Below are positions 45,592 through 54,722 of a DNA stretch of 64,000 nucleotides, one piece after another. The DNA is from Candidatus Lucifugimonas marina. Lineage in GTDB: Bacteria > Chloroflexota > Dehalococcoidia > Lucifugimonadales > Lucifugimonadaceae. Each line of letters starts with the position of its first letter. Position 1 is the first letter of the stretch. The DNA lies in NCBI GenBank assembly GCA_029593915.1, contig CP046147.1, positions 2,232,001 to 2,296,000 of the forward strand, given 5' to 3'. The translations under genes and the position numbers were made by a program. A model generated the notes under the pieces. The model saw only the letters and a list, made by a program, of their open reading frames with translations. It was not told the DNA's origin and ran no database searches.

Positions 45592-46256
45592 CCAAAATAT
45601 CCCTGAATCAAATCGATGCCCCAGAAGCAGGCATACGCTACGGATGTCGATTTAATCGCTTTAGCGACAAATACAATCCCTATAAATTTCTTGATTGGGT
45701 AGCCAATGCTGCCAGCCGCAATTCCAATCACATCGAAAAATGGGTTCGGAACTATCGCCCCAAAGAACAATATTATTCCGCCTCGGCGCATAACCATCGA
45801 GTGCACCTTTGGATAAAACCTGTTCCGCTGAAGCAATCCCCGACCTGATAGCCCCGCGAGATAGCCAGTCATTTCGCCCAACGCTTCAGCTGTTGCAGAA
45901 ACTAGACCTATTAACAGAGGGTTTAGTCCAAGATCAGGAGCGGCGGCGATACAGACCGCCGCAGGGCCAGGTATCGGAAGAATTATCGAACCAGCGGCGA
46001 TGAAGCTGACTATCCACAACCCGCCGTAGCCAACGCTCTCGAGGTTCAACGAATCCGTCAACCAGAGCACGGTGCCGAAAACAACAAACGCAATTACAAA
46101 TGAAAGTATCGTGAGCCGGAATACTAGGTCACGGTTATTCGACAGCCAGAGTTGAATCCCTGTGTGTTCGACAACGGAAATCGTCGCTTCACCAGCGGAA
46201 TTAGCCAGCGAAGAATCAGATGCACCCGATATTTCGGAATTTGTCGGATCAGACAT
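45588..46256 (-). CDS. VTT/SNARE-associated (DedA-superfamily) membrane protein
   Basis: A 222-residue polytopic protein of the TVP38/DedA (PF09335) superfamily. Recognisable features are ILPIPGPAAVCIAAAP, the EALGEMTGYLAGLSGRG helix with its acidic residue, and a re-entrant GAIVPNPFFDVIGIAAG motif. Relatives move or scramble lipids such as undecaprenyl phosphate, or act in membrane homeostasis. Overlap with ispDF suggests co-transcription, which would be consistent with an isoprenoid-lipid role, though that is inference. It is a paralogue of the gene immediately upstream. Confidence 0.82.
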   Translation of the reverse strand: MSDPTNSEISGASDSSLANSAGEATISVVEHTGIQLWLSNNRDLVFRLTILSFVIAFVVFGTVLWLTDSLNLESVGYGGLWIVSFIAAGSIILPIPGPAAVCIAAAPDLGLNPLLIGLVSATAEALGEMTGYLAGLSGRGLLQRNRFYPKVHSMVMRRGGIILFFGAIVPNPFFDVIGIAAGSIGYPIKKFIGIVFVAKAIKSTSVAYACFWGIDLIQGYFG

Positions 46257-46308
46257 TCAGCATTACTCAGTACTCGATGCACTCAACCAACTCATCGAGT
46301 CAAATGAG

Positions 46309-46941
46309 CTAGACGAGATCCACCAGCCACGAAATCGACTGACGACAGGCGTAAGCAACAACCAAGAATTTGATCAGTTTGCCCAGCCCGACCCAGAGGA
46401 AAAATCTGGATATTGGGTAGCCGAGTGAACCAGCCGCAATACCGCCAATATCGAATAACGGATTCGGCACCAATGCGAGAATAAACAATGCGAAGCCACC
46501 GCGCCGCACTACTAGATCGTGAATTCGAGGATAGTAGCGCGATTTTTGAACGACGCTCTGACTTCCGTATCCGGCCAAATAGCCTGTCACTTCACCGATG
46601 GTTGAACCTGTTGCCCCAGCAAGGCCTAGCAAAACGAAATTAAGACCCAGACCGTCGGTGGCTCCAGCACAAACGGCAGCGAGTCCTGGTACTGGAACTA
46701 CAACCGCTGCCGACCCAACGAGGTTTACGAGGAAGGCTCCCCAGTAACCGGCGTCTTGCACGGAAAACCAATCGGCTACCCATGCAACAGTCCCACCCAC
46801 CACAGAAACAATTACAACAGTCCATATTATGGTCTGATACGTGCGGTGATGCTTCGCTATGAATTCAGCGAATTTGCTCTGTGAGTCATCTGTTTCAGAA
46901 GATTCGGCCAATGTTGTAGCCGAGGAGTGTTTGTCTGACAC
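46309..46941 (-). CDS. VTT/SNARE-associated (DedA-superfamily) membrane protein, paralogue
   Basis: A 210-residue paralogue of the protein encoded at 45588-46256. It has matching motifs VVPVPGLAAVCAGATDGLGL, GSTIGEVTGYLAGYGSQS and ALVPNPLFDIGGIAAGSLGYP. The two lie head to tail 52 bp apart and are probably a tandem duplication. The start is GTG at 46941. It is the first gene of the likely operon VTT-VTT-ispDF-cysS. Confidence 0.82.
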   Translation of the reverse strand: MSDKHSSATTLAESSETDDSQSKFAEFIAKHHRTYQTIIWTVVIVSVVGGTVAWVADWFSVQDAGYWGAFLVNLVGSAAVVVPVPGLAAVCAGATDGLGLNFVLLGLAGATGSTIGEVTGYLAGYGSQSVVQKSRYYPRIHDLVVRRGGFALFILALVPNPLFDIGGIAAGSLGYPISRFFLWVGLGKLIKFLVVAYACRQSISWLVDLV

Positions 46942-46967
46942 ATGTGCATCTTACGTTACCGATCGCG

Positions 46968-47013
46968 AATAGACCTCCTGCTTCCCTCACATAAGGTAGG
47001 CAAGAGGTCTATT
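46968..47013 (-). terminator. Hairpin at the 3' end of the clp gene
   Basis: AATAGACCTC (46968-46977) and GAGGTCTATT (47004-47013) pair perfectly. The 26-nt interior can form a further CCT/AGG pairing. It lies 29 bp past the clp stop codon. There is no long T-run on the minus strand. Confidence 0.6.
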
Positions 47014-47042
47014 TCTTCGTCTTATTGTCGAACAGCCGGTGG

Positions 47043-49565
47043 CTAACTCGTCACTGTTTCCTTGTCGGATTCTTTCTCGGAAGCGGAATCTATACCCTCA
47101 GCATCCGAACTTTCGACTGGGTTGGCGGACGCTTTGCCGTTGCTCGTAAACGTCACATCACCATCACTCTCGTCGATGACAATCGCCGAGCCTTCTGGAA
47201 ATTCGCCAGCTAGTAATCGTTTCGACAAGGGACTCTCAACATGTCGCTGGATCGCTCTCTTGAGCGGACGTGCTCCGTACATGCGATCAAATCCCGTTTT
47301 TGCAAGCCACTCCCGAGCACTCTCAGTAAGCGAAAGGCTTACCTTCAGATCGGCAACACGTTCTGCTACTTCACTCATGAACTTATCGACGATTAGTTCG
47401 ATGTCCTGCTGAGTGAGCGAATCGAACACGATGAATTCATCAAGACGATTCAGGAATTCAGGTTTGAATTGCTGTTTGAGCGCGTCTTCAACGTTAGTTC
47501 GAACTCGGGCACTCTCAGACTCTTCTCGACTTTGCTTCTGGAAACCGAACGCTTGTTGAGCAATGTCATCGGAGCCAAGATTGCTGGTCATGATGATGAT
47601 CGTGTTGCGGAAGTCGACTGTACGGCCGTGACTGTCTGTTAGTCGACCATCGTCGAGTACCTGCAACAACGTGTTGAACACGTCAGGATGCGCCTTCTCG
47701 ATTTCATCGAAAAGAACTACTGAGAATGGACGTCGACGAACTGCTTCGGTCAGATGTCCGGCTTCGTCGTACCCAACGTATCCGGGAGGTGCACCAATCA
47801 GCTTCGATACTGTGTGACGCTCTTGGAATTCCGACATGTCGACTCGAACCATGTTGTCTTCATCGTCGAACATAAATTCAGCAAGCGCACGTGCTAGCTC
47901 GGTTTTACCAACGCCCGTAGGCCCTAAGAATATGAAGCTACCAATCGGACGCTTCGGATCCTTCAAACCTGCACGTGCACGGCGAACCGCGTCGGCCAGC
48001 ACTTCCACAGCTTGATCCTGACCAATCACACGGGTGTGTAGTCGTTCTTCAAGCTTCAGTAGTCGGTTACCTTCTCCTTCAACCAGCCGAGTGACGGGAA
48101 TGCCGGTTCGTTCAGCTATCAATGCGGCGATATCTTCATCGGTAACAACTTCGCTAACTTCGTGTGTTTTGTCCCAGTCACGCTTGGCGTCTTCGAAATC
48201 TTCAAGCATCCTGAGCTTTTCAGCCTTGGCATTCGCAGCTTTCTCGTAGTCGCCACGAGCCGAAGCCGATTCTTCCTCTTCATCGAGTTTCTGCAAAGCG
48301 CCCTGCATGTCTTTCAGATTCGAAGGAAGCAGTTCGTTTTCGATACGATTCTTGGCCGCGGCTTCATCGATCAAATCGACAGCCTTGTCGGGCAATAGTC
48401 GATCAGATATGTAACGAGCGGAAAGCTGTACGGCAGCTTCTAACGCCGATTGTTCGATAGTGAATCCGTGGTGCTGTTCGTAACGAGGGCGCAACGTTTC
48501 GAGCATTTCAATGGCGGTCTCAGTGTCGGGCTCTTCAACCCACACGGGCGAGAACCGACGTTCTAGCGCAGGGTCGGCCTCGATGTAACGACGATATTCG
48601 TTGGGAGTTGTTGCTCCAATAGTCTGTAGCTCTCCTCGGGCGAGAGCGGGTTTCATCATGTTCGATGCATCGAGGGCGCCATCGCCTGCACCAGCACCGA
48701 CTACGGTGTGGATCTCATCGATAAAAAGAACGATTTCACCTGAAGCCTGACGAATTTCGTCCATCACAGCTTTCAGACGTTCTTCGAACTCGCCCCTGAA
48801 CTTAGCACCAGCAACCAACGATCCCATCTCGAGGGCGATTACGCGTCTGCCCTGGAGACTTTCGGGAACGTCACCGGCAACAATTCGCTGGGCTAGCCCT
48901 TCCGCAACCGCCGTTTTACCAACACCGGCATCGCCGATAAGCACAGGATTATTCTTTGTGCGTCGGGTGAGCGTCTGCATAACCCGGCGAATTTCAAGAT
49001 CACGCCCGACCACGGGGTCGAGCTGGCCATCGCGTGCAAGGTCGGTTAAATCGACACTGTATTTCGAAAGGGCTTGGTACTTGCTCTCGGCTCGCGGGTC
49101 GGTAACTCGTGCCGATCCTCGAACTTCGAGAAGCGCCTGATACACCCGCTCTTCGGTGATATTTCTTGCTGTGAAAATATCGGCAATGTCGCCAGCCGAT
49201 TCTTTGGCTAGAGCCACCAACAGGTGGTCGGCACCAATGAGTTCATCCTTGAGTCGGTCAGCCTCTTCTTTTGCAACCTCGATCGCTTTTTGCACGCGAG
49301 GTGTTGGGTAGATCTGAGGCTGGCCCGAGGCACCGCCGATTTTTGGCGATTCCTCAAGTTTGGCAATCAGCTCTTGAAGCAGATCGCCGGCATCAACGCC
49401 TAATGCTTCCAGAATTTTTGCTGAGAGCGAATTGTCGATCTGCAACAAGCCTGCAAGAAGATGCTCGGCATCCCACTGGCTGTGACGCATCTGCACCACA
49501 AGTTGCTGCGAGGCACTAAGCGCCTGTTGGGCCTGTTCTGTGAAATCGTCCTGTTTCAATACCAT
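47043..49565 (-). CDS. Clp/Hsp100 ATPase (ClpB/ClpC type)
   Basis: An 840-residue Hsp100. It has an N-domain with two Clp-N repeats (1-145), AAA-1 with Walker A GDAGVGKT near 205 and AAA-2 with GPTGVGKT near 547, followed by the C-terminal [12 protein letters not shown]. The middle domain is only ~60 residues (about 412-472) and contains [15 protein letters not shown], like the short UVR-type M-domain of ClpC, not the ~120-residue coiled coil of ClpB. AAA-2 otherwise reads like ClpB. A tripeptide for ClpP docking was not clear. It unfolds aggregated or tagged proteins. It follows hspR by 82 bp in the dnaJ-hspR-clp operon. Confidence 0.88.
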   Translation of the reverse strand: MVLKQDDFTEQAQQALSASQQLVVQMRHSQWDAEHLLAGLLQIDNSLSAKILEALGVDAGDLLQELIAKLEESPKIGGASGQPQIYPTPRVQKAIEVAKEEADRLKDELIGADHLLVALAKESAGDIADIFTARNITEERVYQALLEVRGSARVTDPRAESKYQALSKYSVDLTDLARDGQLDPVVGRDLEIRRVMQTLTRRTKNNPVLIGDAGVGKTAVAEGLAQRIVAGDVPESLQGRRVIALEMGSLVAGAKFRGEFEERLKAVMDEIRQASGEIVLFIDEIHTVVGAGAGDGALDASNMMKPALARGELQTIGATTPNEYRRYIEADPALERRFSPVWVEEPDTETAIEMLETLRPRYEQHHGFTIEQSALEAAVQLSARYISDRLLPDKAVDLIDEAAAKNRIENELLPSNLKDMQGALQKLDEEEESASARGDYEKAANAKAEKLRMLEDFEDAKRDWDKTHEVSEVVTDEDIAALIAERTGIPVTRLVEGEGNRLLKLEERLHTRVIGQDQAVEVLADAVRRARAGLKDPKRPIGSFIFLGPTGVGKTELARALAEFMFDDEDNMVRVDMSEFQERHTVSKLIGAPPGYVGYDEAGHLTEAVRRRPFSVVLFDEIEKAHPDVFNTLLQVLDDGRLTDSHGRTVDFRNTIIIMTSNLGSDDIAQQAFGFQKQSREESESARVRTNVEDALKQQFKPEFLNRLDEFIVFDSLTQQDIELIVDKFMSEVAERVADLKVSLSLTESAREWLAKTGFDRMYGARPLKRAIQRHVESPLSKRLLAGEFPEGSAIVIDESDGDVTFTSNGKASANPVESSDAEGIDSASEKESDKETVTS

Positions 49566-49610
49566 TTTCTAAATTCTTCCCCTGCCTCATACCTGATTAC
49601 CGGCTTGCCG

Positions 49611-49625
49611 TCCCACTGAGTGGGA
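49611..49625. promoter_or_regulatory. Palindrome between hspR and clp
   Basis: TCCCACT-G-AGTGGGA is a perfect 7-bp inverted repeat around one base, in the 82-bp hspR-clp spacer. It could be an operator or a processing/attenuation hairpin. It does not match the CTTGAGT-N7-ACTCAAG HAIR consensus. Confidence 0.35.
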
Positions 49626-49647
49626 TCGAACTGAAGAGACAAAATTG

Positions 49648-49974
49648 TTAGCCCGGCAGCTTCGCCTGACCTTCTCGTAACTTGACTATTTCGACCGTCA
49701 AGTTTTGAACGTGTGATTCCAATCGATCGATTCGGTTTAAAAGTTTTGACATTACTTCGATGCCAGCAAGGTTCAATCCGAACTCTTCTTTCCACCGCAA
49801 TATCTGCTTAATTAGTTCGACATCACGATTCGAGTAGAGCCGCGTGCCCCCGCTAGACCGCTGCGGAATCACGAGCTCCCAACGTTCATAGTTCCGGAGG
49901 GTTTGCTGATGAACACCACACATCTGAGCAACGATTCCGATAGCAAATACCGGATCGTTGTGCCCCATGGTCAT
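49648..49974 (-). CDS. hspR: MerR-family heat-shock repressor HspR
   Basis: A 108-residue MerR-type regulator. The winged HTH is FAIGIVAQMCGVHQQTLRNY, followed by the HspR-typical GGTRLYSNRDVELIKQI and a C-terminal coiled coil (NRIDRLESHVQNL). HspR represses dnaK/clp-type genes together with DnaK and releases them on heat stress. ATG at 49974 overlaps the dnaJ stop and is preceded by GGAGGG. Its place between dnaJ and clp matches the actinobacterial and Chloroflexota arrangement. Confidence 0.92.
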   Translation of the reverse strand: MTMGHNDPVFAIGIVAQMCGVHQQTLRNYERWELVIPQRSSGGTRLYSNRDVELIKQILRWKEEFGLNLAGIEVMSKLLNRIDRLESHVQNLTVEIVKLREGQAKLPG

Positions 49975-50915
49975 TCGCTGCCCTCCTCGTTATTCGTAGC
50001 GAAATCTCTCAAATCGCCAACCGCCGATTTCCCCTCACGTATATCTCGTAGCTGGGAGTACAGCACTTGCTCTTCCTTTGAAAGAGTGTCGGGAAGTCGA
50101 ACTTTTACAGTTGCGTAAAGATCACCTGTCTCGTCTGAGTTCATTTTTGGCAACCCTCGACCTTTGATCTTGAAAGATCGACCGTTCTGGGTTCCAGCGG
50201 GAATATTCAGTGCTATTCGACCTGTCATGGTCGGCACCTCTGCCTCACCGCCAAGAATAGCGTCGAGTAGTGGAACCGATATGTCGGCTCGAAGATTCGC
50301 ACCCTCACGACTAAACCGCTTATCTGATCGCACGTTAACGGTGAGAGTTACTTCGCTTTCACTATCGGGGCGCAAACGAATTTTTCGTCCGTCGGGCACG
50401 CCTCTCGGCACTTCGACTTCGAGATTCCGCTTCCCGCCCCGACTGGTTCCAATAGATATTCGGCGAGTTGCCCCGGTGAACACTTCGTCTAGCGACACAT
50501 CGATAGTGCCTTTGTGCTTCGTCGTTTGCGGCTGCTGCTGCTGGCGAGCTCGGGCTCCCATTCCACCGAACATATCGGCGAATCCGCCACCAGAATGACC
50601 ACCACCACCGCCGAACAGATCGTTCAGATTAAAGCCGCCCATTCCAGGACCACCCGGACCACGACCGCCACCCATATTCCTCATCTGGTCGGCGTGTTTC
50701 CAGTTATCGCCGAACTGGTCGTAATCCTTACGACGGTCAGGGTCGCCAACGACCTCATACGCCTCGTTAACTTTCTTGAACTGCTCCTGAGCGCGTTCGT
50801 CGTCCGGATTTACATCGGGATGAAGCTTTCGAGCCATCCGTCGGTAAGCCGTTTTGATTTCTTTGTCGGAAGCGGATTTATTCACTCCGAGAAGTTCGTA
50901 GTAGTTCTGGGCCAT
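49971..50915 (-). CDS. dnaJ: DnaJ-type co-chaperone (CbpA-like, no zinc finger)
   Basis: A 314-residue J-protein. The J-domain is at 1-70 with the HPD motif in RKLHPDVNPDD. A Gly/Phe-rich linker (GGGRGPGGPGMGG...GGGHSGGGF) and two C-terminal peptide-binding domains (GTIDVSLDEVFTG, FKIKGRGLPKM) follow. The CxxCxGxG zinc-finger repeats are absent, so it is a class B/CbpA type. It stimulates DnaK. No dnaK or grpE is in the window. It is the first gene of dnaJ-hspR-clp and is divergent from hsp20. Confidence 0.92.
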   Translation of the reverse strand: MAQNYYELLGVNKSASDKEIKTAYRRMARKLHPDVNPDDERAQEQFKKVNEAYEVVGDPDRRKDYDQFGDNWKHADQMRNMGGGRGPGGPGMGGFNLNDLFGGGGGHSGGGFADMFGGMGARARQQQQPQTTKHKGTIDVSLDEVFTGATRRISIGTSRGGKRNLEVEVPRGVPDGRKIRLRPDSESEVTLTVNVRSDKRFSREGANLRADISVPLLDAILGGEAEVPTMTGRIALNIPAGTQNGRSFKIKGRGLPKMNSDETGDLYATVKVRLPDTLSKEEQVLYSQLRDIREGKSAVGDLRDFATNNEEGSE

Positions 50916-51161
50916 AAGTCGCTTTATAGATTTTGGTTTGGGACCTTCTAGACAGCTCCAAACGTGATTTTCAGTTTAAACTGGTTGAATAATAGCACAT
51001 CTTACTGCCTGCCGGACATATGTTTTGATAATCCGCTTATTAGATTTCTATAATTGGCCCATGCAAGTTTCAGCAACAACGCATACAACTACCAGCAGCG
51101 CGCCGACTCGCCTCTAACCTGCTGGAATGCAATAAATACAAACTTCTAAGGAATCAAAACA
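50916..51161. promoter_or_regulatory. Divergent heat-shock control region (dnaJ / hsp20)
   Basis: A 246-bp spacer that must contain both promoters. The only clear symmetry is the 12-bp palindrome CAGTTTAAACTG at 50972-50983, close to the dnaJ side. A HAIR element was looked for and not found. TAAGGA precedes the hsp20 ATG. Confidence 0.45.
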
Positions 51162-51601
51162 ATGGCTATAGAAAAATGGCAACCATTCGGATCAGTCCGA
51201 GATTTCGATGACCTCTTCAACCGTTTCTTGGGCACCCGATCGTCGGTCGCAAGAAGCTCGGAGCCCGAGGCATGGAGCATTCCGCTCGACGTGGTTCAGG
51301 AAGGCGACAATCTGCTCGTAACGGCTTCAGTCCCCGGCACATCGAAGGATCAAATCGACGTTTCTGTCGATGACAACGTCTTGACAATAAAAGCCGAGTC
51401 GACTGCTTCGACCGATAGCAGCAAATCACATGGCTACCTTCTACGGGAACGACGCACTGGCTCGTACTACCGAGCGTTGCGACTTCCGGAGACTGTCGAC
51501 TATGAGAACGCAGAATCGACCTTTTGAACGGCGTGCTGACTATCAAGCTCCCGAAGCTTGAGTCAAAGAAAGCACGAAAACTCGAAATCTCAGCTGTTTA
51601 G
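51162..51601 (+). CDS. Small heat-shock protein Hsp20, -1 frameshift near the 3' end
   Basis: An alpha-crystallin-type chaperone. Zero frame gives 121 residues with the core domain (PLDVVQEGDNLLVTASVPG, SVDDNVLTIKAES, YLLRERRTGSYYRALRLP) and stops at TGA 51525-51527, in the middle of the domain's last strands. From 51527 the -1 frame reads NGVLTIKLPKLESKKARKLE and stops at TAG 51599-51601, supplying the missing GVLTIKLPK strand. Joining them at ACC-TTT-T gives 146 residues, a normal Hsp20 length. So either one T was lost in a T-run (mutation or sequencing error) or the site slips. A good terminator follows, so the unit looks maintained. It binds unfolded proteins without ATP. Confidence 0.85.
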
Positions 51602-51636
51602 GCAGATCTGAATACTGAGTAATCACCCAACTCTTG

Positions 51637-51675
51637 AAAAAGGAGCCATCGGCAAACTACCGGTGGCTCCTTTTT
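51637..51675 (+). terminator. Rho-independent terminator of hsp20
   Basis: AAAAAGGAGCCATCGG (51637-51652) pairs with CCGGTGGCTCCTTTTT (51660-51675) with one G-U wobble around a 7-nt loop; the arm ends in T5. Confidence 0.9.
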
Positions 51676-51795
51676 CGTTAACTCAGGTTCCCGCCTACTC
51701 GCAAACAAATAACAGCGCCGGTTTTTGCTCCACTTATGGCCGACGAAGCGATACCCTGAATATCTCGATTACTTACTGTCTTCACCCGAGAATTC

Positions 51796-52884
51796 TTGAC
51801 TTCAACCTCTTCTAATTCCGCTGATTCTTCGACTGGCGCCAAAACAGGTCCGGCACTGCCATCATTTTTCACGCGATACCAAAGCCGAATTGACGAAGCA
51901 CTAAGGGCTGAACTGACCGGACTCACACCTGAGATCTACGACATCCACCGCTACTACATGGGATGGCAGGAAATCGATGGTTCGGATTCGAACTCCACCG
52001 GCGGTAAGCGGATGCGCCCGACCCTCGCGCTGCTCGCAGCTGATGCGGTTGGCGGAGATCTTGAGCGCGCAACCCCGATAGCCGTTGCGCTCGAGTACGT
52101 ACACAACTTCTCGCTTATTCACGACGATCTCGAAGATATGGATCGAGTTCGCCATCATCGCCCCACCGTTTGGGCTGTATGGGGTGAGCCTGCAGCAATC
52201 GTGTCCGGCAACGCTATGTTCAAGATCGCGGATACGGCGGCGTGGAAGCTGCGCGCGGCCGGAGTTGAAGAAACGGTAGCACTCGAAGCCGAAGCCGAGC
52301 TGACCAATCACTCCCTGAAGATGATGGAAGGTCAGTATCTCGACATTTCGTTTGAAACAGAGGAATCGGTCAACGTCGAGCAATACCTCGACATGATCGA
52401 ACGTAAAACAGGGGCGTTGATTGAAGCATCAATCTATCTTGGGAGTCTCGTCGGACCACGATCAGGACCAGACCGCGAAAAGGCCACGGCGCTAAAGGCA
52501 ATCGGATACGACCTGGGGCGAATCTTCCAAATCCGTGACGACGTTTTGGGAGTTTGGGGTGGTGAGGAAACGGGAAAGCCCGTTGGTGCCGATATCAAAC
52601 GCAAGAAAAAGGCATTGCCAGCAGTGCATGCACTCAGCAACTCAACAGGAGCCACATCTGAGCGGTTAAAACAGATTTTCCGCACAGAAGGCGACCTAGA
52701 AGCAGAAGATGTTCACGTCGTTCTCGAAGAGATGGAGAACCTGGGCACACAGGATTACTGCCAATCGATGGCCGAAGATCGCTGGCTCGACTGCAAACGG
52801 ATGATAGAGTCGTTGGAACTTGCAGGCAGCACATCTGAAGAATTCACCGAACTCGGCGAATTCTTACTCGTCCGGGAATCTTGA
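51796..52884 (+). CDS. Polyprenyl diphosphate synthase (FPP/GGPP type)
   Basis: A 362-residue trans-isoprenyl diphosphate synthase. It has GGKRMRP near 69, the first Asp-rich motif DDLED at 110-114 in LIHDDLEDMDRVRHHRPTVW and the second in FQIRDDVLG near 246. A Phe five residues before the first motif suggests a short (C15) product, but this is weak evidence. It condenses IPP onto allylic diphosphates. Placed upstream of hpnC/D/E, it probably makes the FPP for squalene. The start, TTG at 51796, is uncertain; the first ~20 residues are low-complexity Ser/Thr. Confidence 0.88.
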   Translation: MTSTSSNSADSSTGAKTGPALPSFFTRYQSRIDEALRAELTGLTPEIYDIHRYYMGWQEIDGSDSNSTGGKRMRPTLALLAADAVGGDLERATPIAVALEYVHNFSLIHDDLEDMDRVRHHRPTVWAVWGEPAAIVSGNAMFKIADTAAWKLRAAGVEETVALEAEAELTNHSLKMMEGQYLDISFETEESVNVEQYLDMIERKTGALIEASIYLGSLVGPRSGPDREKATALKAIGYDLGRIFQIRDDVLGVWGGEETGKPVGADIKRKKKALPAVHALSNSTGATSERLKQIFRTEGDLEAEDVHVVLEEMENLGTQDYCQSMAEDRWLDCKRMIESLELAGSTSEEFTELGEFLLVRES

Positions 52885-52972
52885 CCCGGAAAATTCTGGA
52901 CACCCGAGTGTTGGCTGTTTCGAATCAAAATTCCCCAACATTTTCGAAGCACGCAATCGAAACTGGTAACCA

Positions 52973-53773
52973 ATGATCGTCGCAATCGGTTCGCTGCAAC
53001 GTGCAGCCATAGGAATAATCAGGTCAGGTGACTACTCACCCATCGATGCGCCTGAAGATTTCATTGCATTCCGACCTGAATCCGATAATCTGCCAGTAGT
53101 AGTGCTTGGGGGATCGGGCACTGAACGTGCGGCCCGTGCCACAAAATGGGCAATCGATGAATTCTCACCTGACGCAATTATTTCTTTCGGATTCTGCGGG
53201 GCGACGAAAGACCACGCCCGATCTGGTGACATTGTCATTGCCGCACGAGTAATGGATCTGCCGGGCACACCTTTTGAATGGTCAATTGTCGATGACACGA
53301 ATTCGTTTGGCCCCGATCGCACCATGCTGCTGGCTGCTCGAACCGCTGTAGAAGTTTCGGGGCTAGATTTTCACCACGGCACGATCGTCACAGTATCTAA
53401 AGTTGCCACTACCCCTGGCACCAAACGCTGGCTCGGTGAAGCGATCAATGCAACCGCTGCCGACACCGAGGCTCACGCAATTGCCGATGTAGCGTCAAAA
53501 GCCGGCATTCCGTGGGGCGTCGTAGCCAGCGTTCTTGATGACAGAGATTTTGATGCACCCGCAATAATCGACCGAGTCGGATCGGGACCAAATGAACGCG
53601 GATACGCCGCCTACATCAAGTACGTAACTAACAACCCGCAAGACCTTCCCTCACTGATGAGACTTGGTAAAGCTTCGACGCGAGCAGGGGCATCGCTTAC
53701 CACGTTTATGTCAGGATTCATGGAAGCCTATTCGGCGATAACCACGGCGGCAGAAACGACTGAAACGGAATAG
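52973..53773 (+). CDS. Phosphorylase/nucleosidase family protein, HpnG-like
   Basis: A 266-residue PNP/MTAN-fold protein. The N-terminus MIVAIGSLQRAAIGI, the SFGFCGATKDHARSGDIVIA segment (S-G-x-x-G-x-L-type strand) and ADTEAHAIADVASKAGIPW (the M-E-S-x-A-like nucleoside loop) are visible. Hopanoid-associated HpnG removes adenine from adenosylhopane. The surrounding prenyl synthase and hpnCDE genes favour HpnG over futalosine hydrolase or MTA nucleosidase, but sequence alone does not settle it. It starts 88 bp after the prenyl synthase. No squalene-hopene cyclase or hpnH is in the window. Confidence 0.6.
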   Translation: MIVAIGSLQRAAIGIIRSGDYSPIDAPEDFIAFRPESDNLPVVVLGGSGTERAARATKWAIDEFSPDAIISFGFCGATKDHARSGDIVIAARVMDLPGTPFEWSIVDDTNSFGPDRTMLLAARTAVEVSGLDFHHGTIVTVSKVATTPGTKRWLGEAINATAADTEAHAIADVASKAGIPWGVVASVLDDRDFDAPAIIDRVGSGPNERGYAAYIKYVTNNPQDLPSLMRLGKASTRAGASLTTFMSGFMEAYSAITTAAETTETE

Positions 53774-54120
53774 AACCGGTCAATATTTTCGGCTCAACGC
53801 ACACAGATTCCGGTAAAAATTAGCGTTCTAACACCAAAAACCGCCTGTTATTTCGCTGGGCAACCGCGGAGAATCGCTATACTTATTCGGCTGGTTAATT
53901 GCTGAGAAATGCAGCATGATGCGGTGAAAAACGACACAATTTCCCATGGAATCGTCAGATGCCGATTAGCATTTGTTGAAGTAGTATGTTTGTAGCCGTA
54001 ACTTCAGCCTTCGAGAATTCACGCAATTGAGTGGAATTCGACGGCTTTGGAACGCGTAATCTCGGTGGGGCTGCTCGCGGGCATTCCTCACTATGTTCTT
54101 GCCCTAAGGGGGAAATAAGT
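53774..54120 (+). other. Spacer upstream of the yjbQ-hpnCDE genes
   Basis: A 347-bp gap without a gene I can support. TATACT at 53878-53883 could be a -10 box, but no good -35 pairs with it. AAGGGGGA (54106-54113) is a strong ribosome-binding site that fixes a TTG start at 54121. Confidence 0.4.
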
Positions 54121-54663
54121 TTGCATTCGGATAAGACACGTGCGATGTCGGCTGTAGAAGCCGGTCGGATTAGCGTGTTGAATGGCACCTCGCCCGGTGG
54201 TCTATCTACTGGCACCGAATACAAGGTATTTAGCAAGATCGTCGAAGTCGAATCGACCGACGCTCCTGAGCTAATCGACTTCACCGACACAGTTCGCCAA
54301 CTCGTTTCAGAGTCAGGCGTAAAGAACGGTCAAGTTTCGATTTACAGCACTCACACTACGTTCTCAGTAATGATCAACGAGAACGAGCCTTTGCTATTGC
54401 AAGACATGGAGCACTTCCTCGAACGCAGCGCTCCTAAAGATGCCTACTACGGTCACAACGACTTCGAACTCCGCACAGTAAGCATGCGGCCTAACGAATG
54501 CCCGAACGGTCACGCTCACTGTCAGCACATGATTCTCGGCACATCTGAAATTGTTCCTGTGATCGATGGCAACCCGCTTCTCGGAGAGTTCCAGCGAGTG
54601 TTCCTCGTCGAGCTTGATGAGCCAAAGCCACGCCAGGTTGCCGTACAGGTGATGGGCCTCTAG
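54121..54663 (+). CDS. YjbQ family protein (UPF0047)
   Basis: A 180-residue member of the YjbQ/UPF0047 family. Conserved pieces are VSIYSTHTTFSVMINENEP, the NGHAHCQHMILGTSE metal-site region and the C-terminal GEFQRVFLVELDEPKPRQV. Some relatives show secondary thiamine-phosphate synthase activity; the physiological role is unclear. The start is TTG at 54121, set by AAGGGGGA 7 nt upstream; the frame is open back to 54031 but without an RBS. About 40 residues precede the usual domain start. It lies 59 bp before hpnC and is likely in its operon. Confidence 0.85.
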   Translation: MHSDKTRAMSAVEAGRISVLNGTSPGGLSTGTEYKVFSKIVEVESTDAPELIDFTDTVRQLVSESGVKNGQVSIYSTHTTFSVMINENEPLLLQDMEHFLERSAPKDAYYGHNDFELRTVSMRPNECPNGHAHCQHMILGTSEIVPVIDGNPLLGEFQRVFLVELDEPKPRQVAVQVMGL

Positions 54664-54722
54664 GTCTTTAGCCGACATTCGCTTTTTCTGGCGATGTCGA
54701 AACGTTCGTCGAAACTTCGCCA

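Noticed and set aside
51555..51562. CTTGAGT half of a HAIR element near the hsp20 3' end
   Set aside because: It is inside the coding tail of hsp20 and lacks the second half at the proper spacing.
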